This document shows positions 9,511 to 18,271 of a DNA stretch of 64,000 nucleotides, piece after piece (the first letter of the stretch is position 1; every line of letters starts with the position of its first letter). The notes under the pieces were generated by a model. It saw only the letters and a program-made list of their open reading frames with translations, did no database searches and was not told the DNA's origin. This DNA is from Facklamia miroungae (GTDB taxonomy: Bacteria; Bacillota; Bacilli; Lactobacillales; Aerococcaceae). The translations under genes were made by a program, and so were the position numbers. Where the stretch lies: positions 186,001-250,000 of the forward strand of contig NZ_JAAXPS010000001.1 in assembly GCF_012396555.1 (NCBI RefSeq), written 5' to 3'.

Positions 9511-10863
9511 GTGCTTGTTTATATGAAAAGTAAGAAAGATTTAGTATCCATCAATCCAGCTAAATTATTCTTTTACAGTTATTTAGCTTTGATCTTAATT
9601 GGAAGTATCTGCTTGAAAATGCCATTTGCTACTAAAGATGGTGTTGAAACTTCTCTCATTGATAGCATCTTTACGGCAAGCTCAGCAGTTTGTGTCACAG
9701 GGTTAGCAACGCTCACTACAGCAAGTCACTGGTCACCATTTGGCAAAATAGTCATTCTAACCCTCATTCAAATCGGTGGGATTGGTGTGATGACGGGAGT
9801 AGGAACTATTGGAATGTTGATGGGGCGACGTCTCTCTTTTTCAAACCGGAAATTTTTAGCTGAAGAAAAGAACACGAATACCTTTAGTGAAGTTTCTGAT
9901 CTCGTTCGATATGTCGCTTATTCTACACTCATTATCGAAGCGTTCGGGGCTATTCTTTTGAGCTTTCAGTTTATCCCTGAATATGGTTTGATCCATGGCA
10001 TAATTAATAGTGTTTTTCATTCTATTTCAGCATTTTGTAATGCTGGTTTTGATATTCTAGGTGACAAAAGTTTGATGGGATATGTCGATAATAATTGGGT
10101 CAATTTAGTAATTATGGTTTTAATTATTCTTGGAGGGCTTGGCTTTTCAGTCAGCAGAGATTTATTGCATCATCAGTTAGGCCATCCCTTTCGTTTACAT
10201 ACCAAACTTGTTTTAGTGACAACCGGTATTTTTATTGTTGTTCCAGCCTTGTTCTTCTTAGCAATCGAATGGCAGAATCCTAGTACACTAGGCCATTTAG
10301 ACATTATTGATAAAGTATCGGCTGCTTTCTTTCAATCCGTAACCACTCGGACAGCAGGTTTCATGACCATTGATCAGGGTGGATTAGAAACCCCGAGTTA
10401 TATTGTTACCACCTTTTTGATGTTTATAGGAGGTGCCCCAGGAGGAACAGCAGGGGGCTTAAAGGTCACAACTTTTGCTTGTTTAATTTTATACACCCTC
10501 TCTTATTTAAGAGAAAGTCGCGACACCGTTGTTTTTAAGCGTCGATTACCAAGACGAAGCATTCAAAAAGCGTTATCCATCTTTTTTATATCCTTATCTT
10601 GGATTGGTGTCGCTTTGATCTTATTAACTATTTTTGAACCAAATAAGTCTCTAATCAATCTTTATTATGAAATTGTCTCTGCTTATGGAACCGTTGGCCT
10701 AAGTCAAGGTATAACGGCAACATTAAGTGTGATGAGCAAACTGGTAATTGTATTTACCATGATTTTCGGTAAAATTGGACCTATGGCGATGTTTTATGTC
10801 TTCTTTACAGGGAAAGCATCTAATAACTATCGTGAAGCTGAGGAAAGTATTTTAGTGGGGTGA
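9511..10863 (+). CDS. ktrB: KtrB/TrkH-type potassium transporter membrane subunit
   Basis: Pore-forming subunit of a Ktr potassium uptake system, about 450 residues. Four selectivity loops with the conserved glycine are visible: AVCVTGLAT, AFCNAGFD, TTRTAGFM and AYGTVGLS. I place the start at the GTG at 9511 because GGGGGAG lies seven bases upstream; the ATG at 9457 adds 18 residues without a ribosome site, and ATG 9523 is also possible. The gating ring subunit KtrA follows 4 bp downstream. No riboswitch-like structure is evident in the roughly 190 AT-rich bases upstream. Confidence 0.93.
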   Translation: MLVYMKSKKDLVSINPAKLFFYSYLALILIGSICLKMPFATKDGVETSLIDSIFTASSAVCVTGLATLTTASHWSPFGKIVILTLIQIGGIGVMTGVGTIGMLMGRRLSFSNRKFLAEEKNTNTFSEVSDLVRYVAYSTLIIEAFGAILLSFQFIPEYGLIHGIINSVFHSISAFCNAGFDILGDKSLMGYVDNNWVNLVIMVLIILGGLGFSVSRDLLHHQLGHPFRLHTKLVLVTTGIFIVVPALFFLAIEWQNPSTLGHLDIIDKVSAAFFQSVTTRTAGFMTIDQGGLETPSYIVTTFLMFIGGAPGGTAGGLKVTTFACLILYTLSYLRESRDTVVFKRRLPRRSIQKALSIFFISLSWIGVALILLTIFEPNKSLINLYYEIVSAYGTVGLSQGITATLSVMSKLVIVFTMIFGKIGPMAMFYVFFTGKASNNYREAEESILVG

Positions 10864-10867
10864 AAGT

Positions 10868-11530
10868 ATGAAAGAGTATTTAGTCATCGGAGCAGGCCGT
10901 TTCGGCCGTAGTTTAGCTGAGAATTTAATGAAATTAGGACACGAAGTGATTATCATCGATAATAACGAAGAGAATGTAAATAAAATCTCACCCTATGTAA
11001 CACATGCGATATGCGCAAACATCAAAAATATCGAAGTGTTTCACGAACTAGGATTGGCTAATATTCAAACCGCAATTATTGCGATTGGATCAGATTTAGA
11101 AGCTTCGATTCTAGCTACCATTACTTTAAAAGAAATTGGCGTCAAAACAATTATAGGAAAAGCTTCTACTGACTATTATGCTAAAGTACTTAAAAAAGTT
11201 GGCATCGATAAGGTAATCATACCCGAAAAAGAGAGTGGTCGTAAGTTAGCATACAGCCTTTCTTCTAAGAACTTGGTGGACTATTTTAATATCATTGATG
11301 ACTATTCTATTTTTGAAGTAACGGTCCCACCAACCTGGGTCGGGAAGACAATTATTGAATTAGATATTCGGGCCAAGCACGGTTTTAACATTGTCGGTAT
11401 TATTCGAGAATCCGGTGAGTTCATCGGTAATCCTGAACCGCATTCTGATATTTTGGCAGGGGATATGTTAGTAATCCTTGGAACTTCAAAAGACTTTATG
11501 ACCGTTGAGAAAATAATTAACGGAAGCTAA
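10868..11530 (+). CDS. ktrA: KtrA-type potassium uptake regulatory subunit (RCK/TrkA)
   Basis: Cytoplasmic nucleotide-binding ring that gates KtrB; 220 residues. The N-terminal RCK_N Rossmann fold shows VIGAGRFGRSLAENL (residues 5-19) and the acidic end of strand 2 (IIIDNNEENV). The C-terminal part (about 135-218) is an RCK_C domain, which in relatives binds c-di-AMP. The gene is 4 bp after ktrB and is closed by a clear terminator, so ktrBA forms a two-gene operon. Confidence 0.93.
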   Translation: MKEYLVIGAGRFGRSLAENLMKLGHEVIIIDNNEENVNKISPYVTHAICANIKNIEVFHELGLANIQTAIIAIGSDLEASILATITLKEIGVKTIIGKASTDYYAKVLKKVGIDKVIIPEKESGRKLAYSLSSKNLVDYFNIIDDYSIFEVTVPPTWVGKTIIELDIRAKHGFNIVGIIRESGEFIGNPEPHSDILAGDMLVILGTSKDFMTVEKIINGS

Positions 11531-11560
11531 TCTAAAAATGGATTCTAATATCAATTTATT

Positions 11561-11600
11561 AAAACAATCTAATCTTATTAGGTTGTTTTAATTTTTATTT
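11561..11600 (+). terminator. Rho-independent terminator of ktrBA
   Basis: A 13-bp stem (AAAACAATCTAAT with ATTAGGTTGTTTT, one G-U pair) around a 3-base loop, followed by AATTTTTATTTT. Confidence 0.88.
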
Positions 11601-11683
11601 TCATATAATTTATGTGATTCACGGTAAAGATGTCCCTTTATGAGAATGAGATGTTAAATAATAGAGAATTTCAGTATAAAATA

Positions 11684-11692
11684 TGATATAAT
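11684..11692 (+). promoter_or_regulatory. Extended -10 promoter of the CAMP-factor-like gene
   Basis: TGATATAAT is a perfect extended -10 element (TGnTATAAT) 31 bases before the start codon. No good -35 box is seen at 16-18 bases upstream, which an extended -10 can tolerate. Confidence 0.55.
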
Positions 11693-11723
11693 TGTTATAC
11701 TAATTTTAATCGAGGTGGTATTT

Positions 11724-14228
11724 ATGAAAAAAATCTCAATCATTTTTTCAAGTGCATTATTACTATCTAGTGTTGGTACTCCTCTGATGCAACAATCTAT
11801 ATACGCACAAGAAGCGGCAAATACTTCTCAAGCTTATAATGAAAATGTACAGGGAATAGCACTTGAAATAGTTAATCAAAAAGAAAAATTAGAAGAATTA
11901 GAACATACGGTTTTAGGGACTCCCTACGAAGATCTCCTAAATAAAAGTTTTGATATTTTAGAAACGGTCATATCAGATGCTACTGCTATAGCAAAAGGCG
12001 AGGGCATAAATCCTGAAACAATTTATGCGTTAAATTCAATCGGACCACGTCTAACTGCAATTACTGAAGTAATTGAGGCAATTGATTACTCCGTTAATCA
12101 TTTGAATAATAAAATAATTGATGCCCACCATATGATGGGATTAAAGATAACACATCTTACATACACCCTGTTGAATCCGCTCTCTTCAAACGCCAGCATT
12201 GAAAAATTAATTGCTGAATTGAGAGAAACTAAGCGCAAGGCAGCTTCTTTACCAGATTTAAGTGAAAAAGATACAGCAACTATTTACTCAAAAGCGAAAT
12301 TAGATAAAGCGATTTGGAATACGCGTTTTATTCGGGATGAGAAAATATTAGGTAAGATGGATGCCGATGTTTATCATTCTTTAAATCGCGCAATCACAAA
12401 AGCAGTAGGGATTCAACTTGATCCAAAATCAACAGTTGGAGAAATCGACCAAGCGGTTGCTGAAATTGAAAGTCAACTTAAACAAGCCTTACAAGGTAAA
12501 ATTGTAGAAGTCACCAAACGTGACCGTGTAGCGGATCACAAGGATGATCTTCTAGTAATTAAAGATAAAGAAGAGCAAATTAAGCATCTAAAAGAAGTGT
12601 TGGCTGGTACAAATTATGAAAGTATCATTGAAAGAGCTTCAAAATTAGTTGAAAACATCAAAAAAGAAGCCACGCTTGAAGCAAGTGTAGCGGGAAAAGT
12701 CCCATTAAAAGTTGATACAATTGGAAGTCGTATTGAAGCATTAGTAACGATCATTGATGGTATTGTTTACGCAACTACTGAAGCTACTAATAAAGTCAGT
12801 GATGCTCATAAAGACATGGGATATACAATCACTAAAGCTTTAATCACTTTAGCAGACCCATTCTCTTCACAAGCATCAATCGATCATCAAGTACAACAAA
12901 TCTTAGATCTAAAAGAGGGAATTAAAAATTATCCAGATTTAACTGAAGATGACATTGCAACTATTTATGTGAAAGCTAAACTAGATAACGCCATTTGGAA
13001 TACACGTTTTATCAGAGATAAAAACATATTAGGCAAAGTTCCTTTTGAACAGTATAATGATCTTAATAAAACAATTACCAAAGCCGTAGGTGTTCAGTTA
13101 GATCCAAAATCAACTGTCAAGGATATTAATTCATCCGTTCAACAATTACAAGAAAAACTTCAATCCATTTTAGGTTATGAAGTGGGATCAATCGTATCTA
13201 AAGATGTGGCACTTCCAGAAATTGTCAAAGATCATAAGGTTGCTTCAGATCTAGAAGAATTAGAAATTGAAAAAGATAAACTTGTGAAAATTTCTGAAAG
13301 AGTTCTTTCTAAAAAATATGAAAAATCATTAGAACAAGCCTTTAAGTTAATTGATAAACTTGGCGACGAGTTAGATGGAATCAAACAGACAGACACGGTC
13401 TTTGCACTAAATACCATCGGGACACGTATGAATGCATTAAAAAATATTATTGAGTCAATTGATTATGCAACCAGTGAACTCAAAAATAAAGATATAGCTA
13501 TACATAAAGAATATGGATTTACTATCACAAGAACACTAGTTGCTTTATCAGACCCATTTGCTTCAAAAGAAAAAATTGAAAAAAGAATTGCTGAATTACT
13601 AGCTTTAGAAGAGAAAGCAGCGAATACACCAGATCTTAATTTAGACTCTCGTGCTAATATTTATGTTCAATCCATCCTAGATGAAGTGATTTGGAACACA
13701 AGATTTAGAAGGGATAAAGAAGTTCTCGGTAAACAACCTTATGAAGTATATTCTAAAATCAATGCCACACTTACTAAAGCAGTTGGGGTTCAATTAAATC
13801 CAAATTCTACTTTAAGAGATGTCTATTCAATGATTAATGAATTAGAATCATTATTTGATGATAAGACAACAGAAACTGATGAAGAGATTGCATCTGAAGT
13901 AATTGCTGAAGAAGAAACTACCATCGAAGCTCTTAACGATGAAGTTGCAGTGGATGCATTGATTGATACTGATGAAGAAACTGTAGAAGAAGTTATTGTC
14001 GACGATACAGACGATACAAGTGAAAAGGTTTCTGAAGAGCTTTCGACTAATGAAGTGATTGAAGAAGAAATCACAGTGGCTGAACAAACTGAAGAAACAA
14101 CCGTTGAGGAATCAAAAGTTGACGATGAAACTGAAGAAGCCCAACTTGATACTGAAGAAACAAGTATTCAGGATGAAATTTTAAATGACGTCCCAACGGA
14201 AGAGACAACCGTTGAATCAGTCCTATAA
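11724..14228 (+). CDS. Secreted protein with three tandem CAMP-factor-like domains and an acidic tail
   Basis: 834 residues with a signal peptide (MKKISIIFSSALL, probable cleavage after IYA). Three units of about 200 residues follow, at about 53-256, 283-483 and 509-711. Each carries the same ordered signatures: IG(P/S/T)R, (D/A)(A/I)H..(M/Y)G, ADPF(S/A)S-like, PDL, ATIY.KAKLD, IWNTRF(I/R)RD and a closing KAVG(V/I)QL(D/N)P(K/N)ST. From memory these match the CAMP factor (Cfb) family of group B Streptococcus, secreted pore-forming co-haemolysins that normally hold one such unit (about 226 mature residues). A Glu/Thr/Val-rich acidic tail (about 712-834) ends without an LPXTG motif, so the protein is predicted to be released. 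The start is set by GAGGTGG five bases before ATG 11724; an in-frame GTG at 11715 lies inside that site. Monocistronic, with its own promoter and terminator. Confidence 0.8.
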   Translation: MKKISIIFSSALLLSSVGTPLMQQSIYAQEAANTSQAYNENVQGIALEIVNQKEKLEELEHTVLGTPYEDLLNKSFDILETVISDATAIAKGEGINPETIYALNSIGPRLTAITEVIEAIDYSVNHLNNKIIDAHHMMGLKITHLTYTLLNPLSSNASIEKLIAELRETKRKAASLPDLSEKDTATIYSKAKLDKAIWNTRFIRDEKILGKMDADVYHSLNRAITKAVGIQLDPKSTVGEIDQAVAEIESQLKQALQGKIVEVTKRDRVADHKDDLLVIKDKEEQIKHLKEVLAGTNYESIIERASKLVENIKKEATLEASVAGKVPLKVDTIGSRIEALVTIIDGIVYATTEATNKVSDAHKDMGYTITKALITLADPFSSQASIDHQVQQILDLKEGIKNYPDLTEDDIATIYVKAKLDNAIWNTRFIRDKNILGKVPFEQYNDLNKTITKAVGVQLDPKSTVKDINSSVQQLQEKLQSILGYEVGSIVSKDVALPEIVKDHKVASDLEELEIEKDKLVKISERVLSKKYEKSLEQAFKLIDKLGDELDGIKQTDTVFALNTIGTRMNALKNIIESIDYATSELKNKDIAIHKEYGFTITRTLVALSDPFASKEKIEKRIAELLALEEKAANTPDLNLDSRANIYVQSILDEVIWNTRFRRDKEVLGKQPYEVYSKINATLTKAVGVQLNPNSTLRDVYSMINELESLFDDKTTETDEEIASEVIAEEETTIEALNDEVAVDALIDTDEETVEEVIVDDTDDTSEKVSEELSTNEVIEEEITVAEQTEETTVEESKVDDETEEAQLDTEETSIQDEILNDVPTEETTVESVL
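11882..13857 (+). repeat. Three tandem coding repeats (CAMP-like units)
   Basis: Coding units at about 11882-12492, 12571-13173 and 13250-13857. The landmark IWNTRF codons begin at 12312, 12993 and 13689, giving periods of 681 and 696 bp. Units 1 and 2 are closest around ATIY..KAKLD; unit 3 is more diverged (NIYVQSILDEVIWNTRFRRD), so the triplication is not recent. Confidence 0.85.
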
Positions 14229-14251
14229 TTATAGTTGTTCAGCATAGTTAC

Positions 14252-14284
14252 AAGCCCAATAGAGAAAATCTATTGGGTTTTTCT
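14252..14284 (+). terminator. Terminator of the CAMP-factor-like gene
   Basis: Stem CCCAATAG (14255-14262) with CTATTGGG (14270-14277), a 7-base loop, followed by TTTTTC. Confidence 0.88.
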
Positions 14285-14361
14285 ATTCCATACATTCTAT
14301 TTATCTGAGTTTACATAATATACATTATCTTATTTATTGAGAAGTTCAATAATTAAATTCT

Positions 14362-14826
14362 TCAAACTGGGACACTTTTTTTTCGAGAAATGGTTGTTAC
14401 AAACTTTGAAGTTAGGATTATTTTTTTAGCACGATCTTTTCCCTTATTCATTCTTTCTAAAATTAAATTTCTCTCAAATTAAGCAAACGCTGCAAACACT
14501 ATGAAGATTAATTTTTCCTACCGGAGTGTTATCAATTATACCCATACTAATTACGTTAATTTTTATTTCTCTATCTAATAAGTCTTCAATAATTGATAAA
14601 TCATCTTTAGTGGAACGAGCTAATCTATCAAGCTTACATAAAACAAGAGTATCCCTATGCTTTAATTCTTTCATAAAATTTTTAAAACCAGGGCGGTTTG
14701 TGTTTGTGCCTGTATACTTATCCTAAAAAATTACATCGCAAGATTCTTTTTTTAATAAATCCAATTGCCCCTTTAGATCCTGGCCAAAACTAGGAACTCT
14801 TGCGTGACCAATTACTCTTTCTTCCA
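14362..14826 (-). pseudogene. Serine recombinase (resolvase/invertase family) remnant
   Basis: Reading down from ATG 14826, the resolvase fold is recognisable: IGHARVPSFGQDLKGQLDLL (the usual catalytic ARVST is altered to ARVPS), then a TAG after residue 34 (CDVIF*), then DKYTGTNTNRPGF and LVLCKLDRLARSTKDD (the conserved LDRLARS block). A frameshift follows near IDNTPVGKIN, and FIVFAAFA*FERNLILERM continues in the next frame with a further stop. At least three lesions and a changed active-site motif mean it is dead. A GGAGATTT ribosome site still precedes the ATG. It marks a former mobile element or resolution system. Confidence 0.85.
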
Positions 14827-14931
14827 TTTTAAATCTCCTTTTATTAATTGAATTTTGTCATTAGAGAATTGTCACTAAATGAACCTTAATTTAACAACGT
14901 TACGATATCCACGGAAATACTGCACAGATTT

Positions 14932-14951
14932 GTCACTATAGAAATAGTAAC
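14932..14951. other. Possible recombinase res-site remnant
   Basis: An imperfect 20-base palindrome, GTCACTATAGAAATAGTAAC, lies about 110 bp upstream of the recombinase remnant. A related half (TTGTCACTA) occurs near 14870. Small serine recombinases often resolve at sites just upstream of their gene; this link is inferred from position only. Confidence 0.3.
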
Positions 14952-14970
14952 GTGCATAAAAATGTTTGTA

Positions 14971-15000
14971 CACAAAAAAAGATATCATTTCGATATCTTT
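14971..15000 (-). terminator. Terminator of the orphan membrane protein gene
   Basis: On the minus strand AAAGATATC, loop GAAAT, GATATCTTT, followed by a run of T. The stem overlaps the stop codon at 14999. Confidence 0.8.
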
Positions 15001-16600
15001 AATTATTTTTATTTTTTCTATTTAAATATAATAAACATTTGATAATTTTTAAGTTAACCCACTCTCGGAATTCTAAAAAATATTTATTATTTTTATAACT
15101 AATTGATTTAAAATACTTGAAATATAGAATTAATAGAATGATTATTATATTGAAACTTATATATATTGCTTTATGAAGATTCACCATATTAATTCCTAGA
15201 CTACTCAAAGTAATAGAAATTGGTTCGTAGGAATAAAGAACCGATAGAATTAAAGATATTATAGTAATAAAATTATTCATTTTTTCTAATGAATATTGTA
15301 CCAACATATCGTTATATTTCCTAGTAAACTCTTCGTTTTTCTTAAGTATTTTAGTCTTTGCTTCACTTTCAGTTTTTTCCATTAGCCAATGATGAAGGTT
15401 TATAAGTGTATAGTATTTACTATTTATAACTGAATTTTCGTTTCTCCAATTCATAAATTTAAACTTATGAGCCTTAATTAGATTCTCTCTAGAAATATTA
15501 AAATCATAAAATACCCTATTATACTCTAATGTAGAAAAATTTTTAAAAATACAATTTATAATTACAGAGGCTATATAGCCTTTATGACTAATGAAGAAGT
15601 AATAATTCAAATATAAATCTGAAATTTCTTTACTCCTATTTTTTAGATCTATTCCATATACTTCTGCAAACAATTGTTGCATATCTTTGTTAGAATCTAT
15701 TTTGCTTTTACTAAAGAAATTTAATGCTCTAAATTCATTAGCAAAAATCATCTTACTTTTATAAACATTATAAGAATATTTTTCATAGTATGATTTAACT
15801 GTTTCTTCTGTAAAAACTTCATCAAAATTATAAAATAATAAATCAACTATTTTTCTTTTGAATGAGAAAGAAACTGGTTTGTTATCAAATTCATATGGTA
15901 ATTCCGGAAATTTATTAAAATAAAAACTTTCAAAGTTTGTAATTAAAGGATCAATTCCTTCAACGCTAATTAACTTTTGTATAATATCAGCATATTTATC
16001 TATTGCATCATAAATATTTTTTATATCTTCTATTTCGTTATATTTATATGGCTCATTTAGATTTGAATTTTTAAAAAATAAACTTGGTATATAAGAATCA
16101 ATTGTGTGTGAGTATAAATTTTCTGAAATTTTTTTGAGATCTATATTATTATAAAATTCTGAGAAGGTTAATATAGCCAATCCAGAAATAAAAATTTTTA
16201 AATTAACATATACTATTTCTTTTTTTTCTGTGTTTATATCTTTATAAAACATTGGATGTAATATAAATGAATATACATTTTGTGCAAAAGATTCAGAATA
16301 TAAATCTGTATATATGGTTTGATATTCTGCAGCATCAATTAATTGAATTCTTAATTTATCCTCTAAGTCAATAGAATCCTCACCGAAAAACTCTTTATAC
16401 GATTTAAAAGCATGAGAATAATACCTTTCATTAAAATTAACTTCAGAAGGATATTCTGTCTGTGAAATGAATATATTAGTTTTATTTATTTTTTCTTGAA
16501 TAATTTTGAAAAAATCAACATCGGAAAAAAACTTATCTGGATCAAATACTCTAAAAGCAAAGTACCTTTCTTTTAAAAAAGTTGTCGAGTTATCTTTCAT
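14999..16600 (-). CDS. Orphan AT-rich protein with two C-terminal membrane helices
   Basis: I do not recognise this 533-residue protein. About 430 residues are predicted cytoplasmic, helical and rich in Phe, Tyr, Asn, Lys and Ile; no catalytic motif stands out. Two hydrophobic segments follow (about 437-455 and 475-493, IISLILSVLYSY and FNIIIILLILYF), then a basic C-terminal tail. Its codons are markedly more AT-rich than the neighbours, and it sits between a dead recombinase and a dead insertion element, so horizontal acquisition is likely. A large soluble domain with terminal membrane helices is a layout seen in some phage-defence effectors, but there is no sequence match to support that. 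It has its own terminator. Confidence 0.75.
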   Translation of the reverse strand: MKDNSTTFLKERYFAFRVFDPDKFFSDVDFFKIIQEKINKTNIFISQTEYPSEVNFNERYYSHAFKSYKEFFGEDSIDLEDKLRIQLIDAAEYQTIYTDLYSESFAQNVYSFILHPMFYKDINTEKKEIVYVNLKIFISGLAILTFSEFYNNIDLKKISENLYSHTIDSYIPSLFFKNSNLNEPYKYNEIEDIKNIYDAIDKYADIIQKLISVEGIDPLITNFESFYFNKFPELPYEFDNKPVSFSFKRKIVDLLFYNFDEVFTEETVKSYYEKYSYNVYKSKMIFANEFRALNFFSKSKIDSNKDMQQLFAEVYGIDLKNRSKEISDLYLNYYFFISHKGYIASVIINCIFKNFSTLEYNRVFYDFNISRENLIKAHKFKFMNWRNENSVINSKYYTLINLHHWLMEKTESEAKTKILKKNEEFTRKYNDMLVQYSLEKMNNFITIISLILSVLYSYEPISITLSSLGINMVNLHKAIYISFNIIIILLILYFKYFKSISYKNNKYFLEFREWVNLKIIKCLLYLNRKNKNN

Positions 16601-16704
16601 ATCTCATCTATTACTCCTCTAATCTTTTTTTTAATTAATAATTAAACTTTTTACGTTATTAAAAAATGGACTGTAAATTAAAATTTACTATTAATGAGAA
16701 GATT

Positions 16705-17121
16705 TTAAATCAAATCATGCAAATTAATAATAAATGTATTTTTAACCATTGTAAACCGAGTCAAGTCCATAATCTTGTGTAAAATACTATACAATGTTTC
16801 TACGCTTTCTTGTAGTGTTTTTTCATTCCGTTGGTAATGCTCAAACACCGTCGGTGAAAAATCGCCATCACGCGTCCTCGGTACCTTTAAGCGAAGTGTG
16901 CCTACTCGCGTTGTAAAGTCTCGTTCATAGTAGCCATTTCTTTGGCTCTGACGACTTTCTGATCGTTCGTAGTCATCCGCTTGAATATATTCTGTTCGTT
17001 GATTCTCCATCAACTGATTGAATACTGTCGTCAAAATGTTTTTAGATACATCCTCTTTTACCGAATGTTCAATAATGCTTTGAACCTCTTCGCTATTCAG
17101 TGTAAAATGTACTTGGGTCAT
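16705..17121 (-). pseudogene. IS256-family (Mutator-type) transposase fragment
   Basis: ATG 17121 (MTQVHFTLNSEEVQ) begins a typical IS256 transposase N-terminus, including RNGYYERDFTTRVGTLRLKVPRTRDG and FEHYQRNEKTLQESVETLY. After about 107 residues the sequence jumps straight into the element terminal repeat, and the frame runs out into flanking DNA (stop at 16705). A full transposase of this family is about 390 residues, so the DDE catalytic core is missing. Confidence 0.88.
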
Positions 17122-17216
17122 GTAAAGTCCTCCTGGGTATGTTTTTGTGGTTAAAAACATTGTACCGTAAAAGGAGCTTTATATGGCCTTTTATCTTTTA
17201 CACAATTATATGGACT
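16764..17216 (-). mobile_element. Internally deleted IS256-type element with both terminal inverted repeats
   Basis: The outer ends are 21-base inverted repeats: 16764-16784 begins AGTCCATA and ends TGTGTAAAA, and the complement of 17196-17216 begins AGTCCATA and ends TGTGTAAAA; only the middle four bases differ. They resemble the known IS256 end (AGTCC...TTGTGTAAAA). Only about 453 bp remain between the outer edges, against roughly 1.3 kb for a complete element. No 8-9 bp target duplication is visible at the flanks. Confidence 0.85.
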
Positions 17217-17249
17217 ATATCTTTTACTTATACTCTATATTTATCTAAC

Positions 17250-17283
17250 AAAAAATATACCGAGAATTTCTCGGTATATTTTA
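17250..17283 (-). terminator. Terminator of the second metal-binding protein gene
   Basis: A near-perfect palindrome AAAATATACCGAGA / TCTCGGTATATTTT; the minus-strand transcript ends in a T-run. Confidence 0.87.
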
Positions 17284-17304
17284 AGTTGAATCATATTTAA
17301 GTTA

Positions 17305-18225
17305 TTATTTTAAATTGTTTACAATTAAATCAACATTATGACGACACATTTCGATAAATTTATCTCCGTCTTGACCTTCAGGTGCTAGTGAATCAGAGAA
17401 AAGTTCTTGTCCTTCTCCACTCACAACTTTAACTTCAAAACCTTTAGAGGCACAAGCTTCTTTTAATTTTTCCATCCGTGCTGGGTCGGTTGTTGATTCA
17501 GCAAAAATGGCTTTTATTTTGTTTTCAACGATAAAATCAACAGTATCATCAATATCTTTATTGGAAACCTCAGAATCAGTTGTTACCCCTTGAGGTGCAC
17601 GAACGGGAATATTATAAGCTCTTGAGAAATAATTGAAAGCATCGTGTGGTGTAATTAAGAAACGACTTTCTTCTGGAATGGAAGCAATTTTTTCTTCTAA
17701 TTCCTTATCTAAGTCTTTGAGTTGCGCTACATAATTATCAGTATTCTCTACAATTGCAGCTTCATTATCTGGCATTAACTCAATAAGGGCTTCAGATGCT
17801 CTCTGAGTAGCTTGTTGATAGAGGTTTAAATCAAACCAGAAGTGAGGATCGACTGCCATTCCTCCATCATCATCCATTACCCCTACCTCATTCGGATCGA
17901 AGTTTTCTGAAACTGCCACTCCAATGGGTTCTAATTGTTCAATCATTTTTCCCTCGAAATGCAGACCATGGTATAAAACAAGATCAGCTTCTTTTAATTT
18001 TTGCAAATCTTGTGGTCTAGGTTCATATAAATGTGGATCTTCACCTGCAGGAATGATCATTTCAATCGTTACAAAATCTCCCGCTAAATTACTAACCATA
18101 TCCCCTAAGAAAGAGGTGGTTACTGTAACAATCGGCTTATCTTCCGCTGCAACACTCGAAGCTAAACCAACTGCTGACCCCATAAATAATGCCATTGCGA
18201 AGAGAAACTTGATAAACTTTTTCAT
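17305..18225 (-). CDS. TroA-type metal ABC transporter substrate-binding protein, copy 2
   Basis: 306 residues; captures Mn, Zn or Fe outside the membrane and delivers it to the permease encoded just downstream in map position. The four expected ligands are visible: His65 (GEDPHLYE), His127 (DPHFWF), His193 (TPHDAFNYF) and Asp277 (LFSDSLAPEG). Three His plus Asp is the TroA-like arrangement (PsaA types have Glu at the third site). The signal peptide ends ASSVAAED and has no lipobox cysteine, unlike most Gram-positive binding proteins. It has its own promoter, sandwiched between two DtxR-like palindromes, and its own terminator. Long blocks are nearly identical to copy 1 at 21349-22269, so it arose by duplication. 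Confidence 0.92.
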   Translation of the reverse strand: MKKFIKFLFAMALFMGSAVGLASSVAAEDKPIVTVTTSFLGDMVSNLAGDFVTIEMIIPAGEDPHLYEPRPQDLQKLKEADLVLYHGLHFEGKMIEQLEPIGVAVSENFDPNEVGVMDDDGGMAVDPHFWFDLNLYQQATQRASEALIELMPDNEAAIVENTDNYVAQLKDLDKELEEKIASIPEESRFLITPHDAFNYFSRAYNIPVRAPQGVTTDSEVSNKDIDDTVDFIVENKIKAIFAESTTDPARMEKLKEACASKGFEVKVVSGEGQELFSDSLAPEGQDGDKFIEMCRHNVDLIVNNLK

Positions 18226-18241
18226 ACTACATTCTCCTTTT

Positions 18242-18255
18242 TTAGGTCACCCTAA
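18242..18255. promoter_or_regulatory. DtxR/MntR-like operator, downstream site
   Basis: TTAGGTCACCCTAA, a palindrome with arms TTAGG/CCTAA, lies between the promoter and the ribosome site of the copy 2 binding protein. The shape fits metal-dependent repressors of the DtxR/MntR/ScaR group. Confidence 0.7.
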
Positions 18256-18271
18256 TTTATTTTGTAAAGTT

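Noticed and set aside
13823..14087. Serine/threonine-rich minus-strand ORFs
   Set aside because: They are the antisense reading of the acidic tail of the CAMP-like protein, with no ribosome site or promoter.
14526..14726. 66-codon plus-strand ORF
   Set aside because: Antisense of the recombinase pseudogene, whose minus-strand protein motifs are clear.
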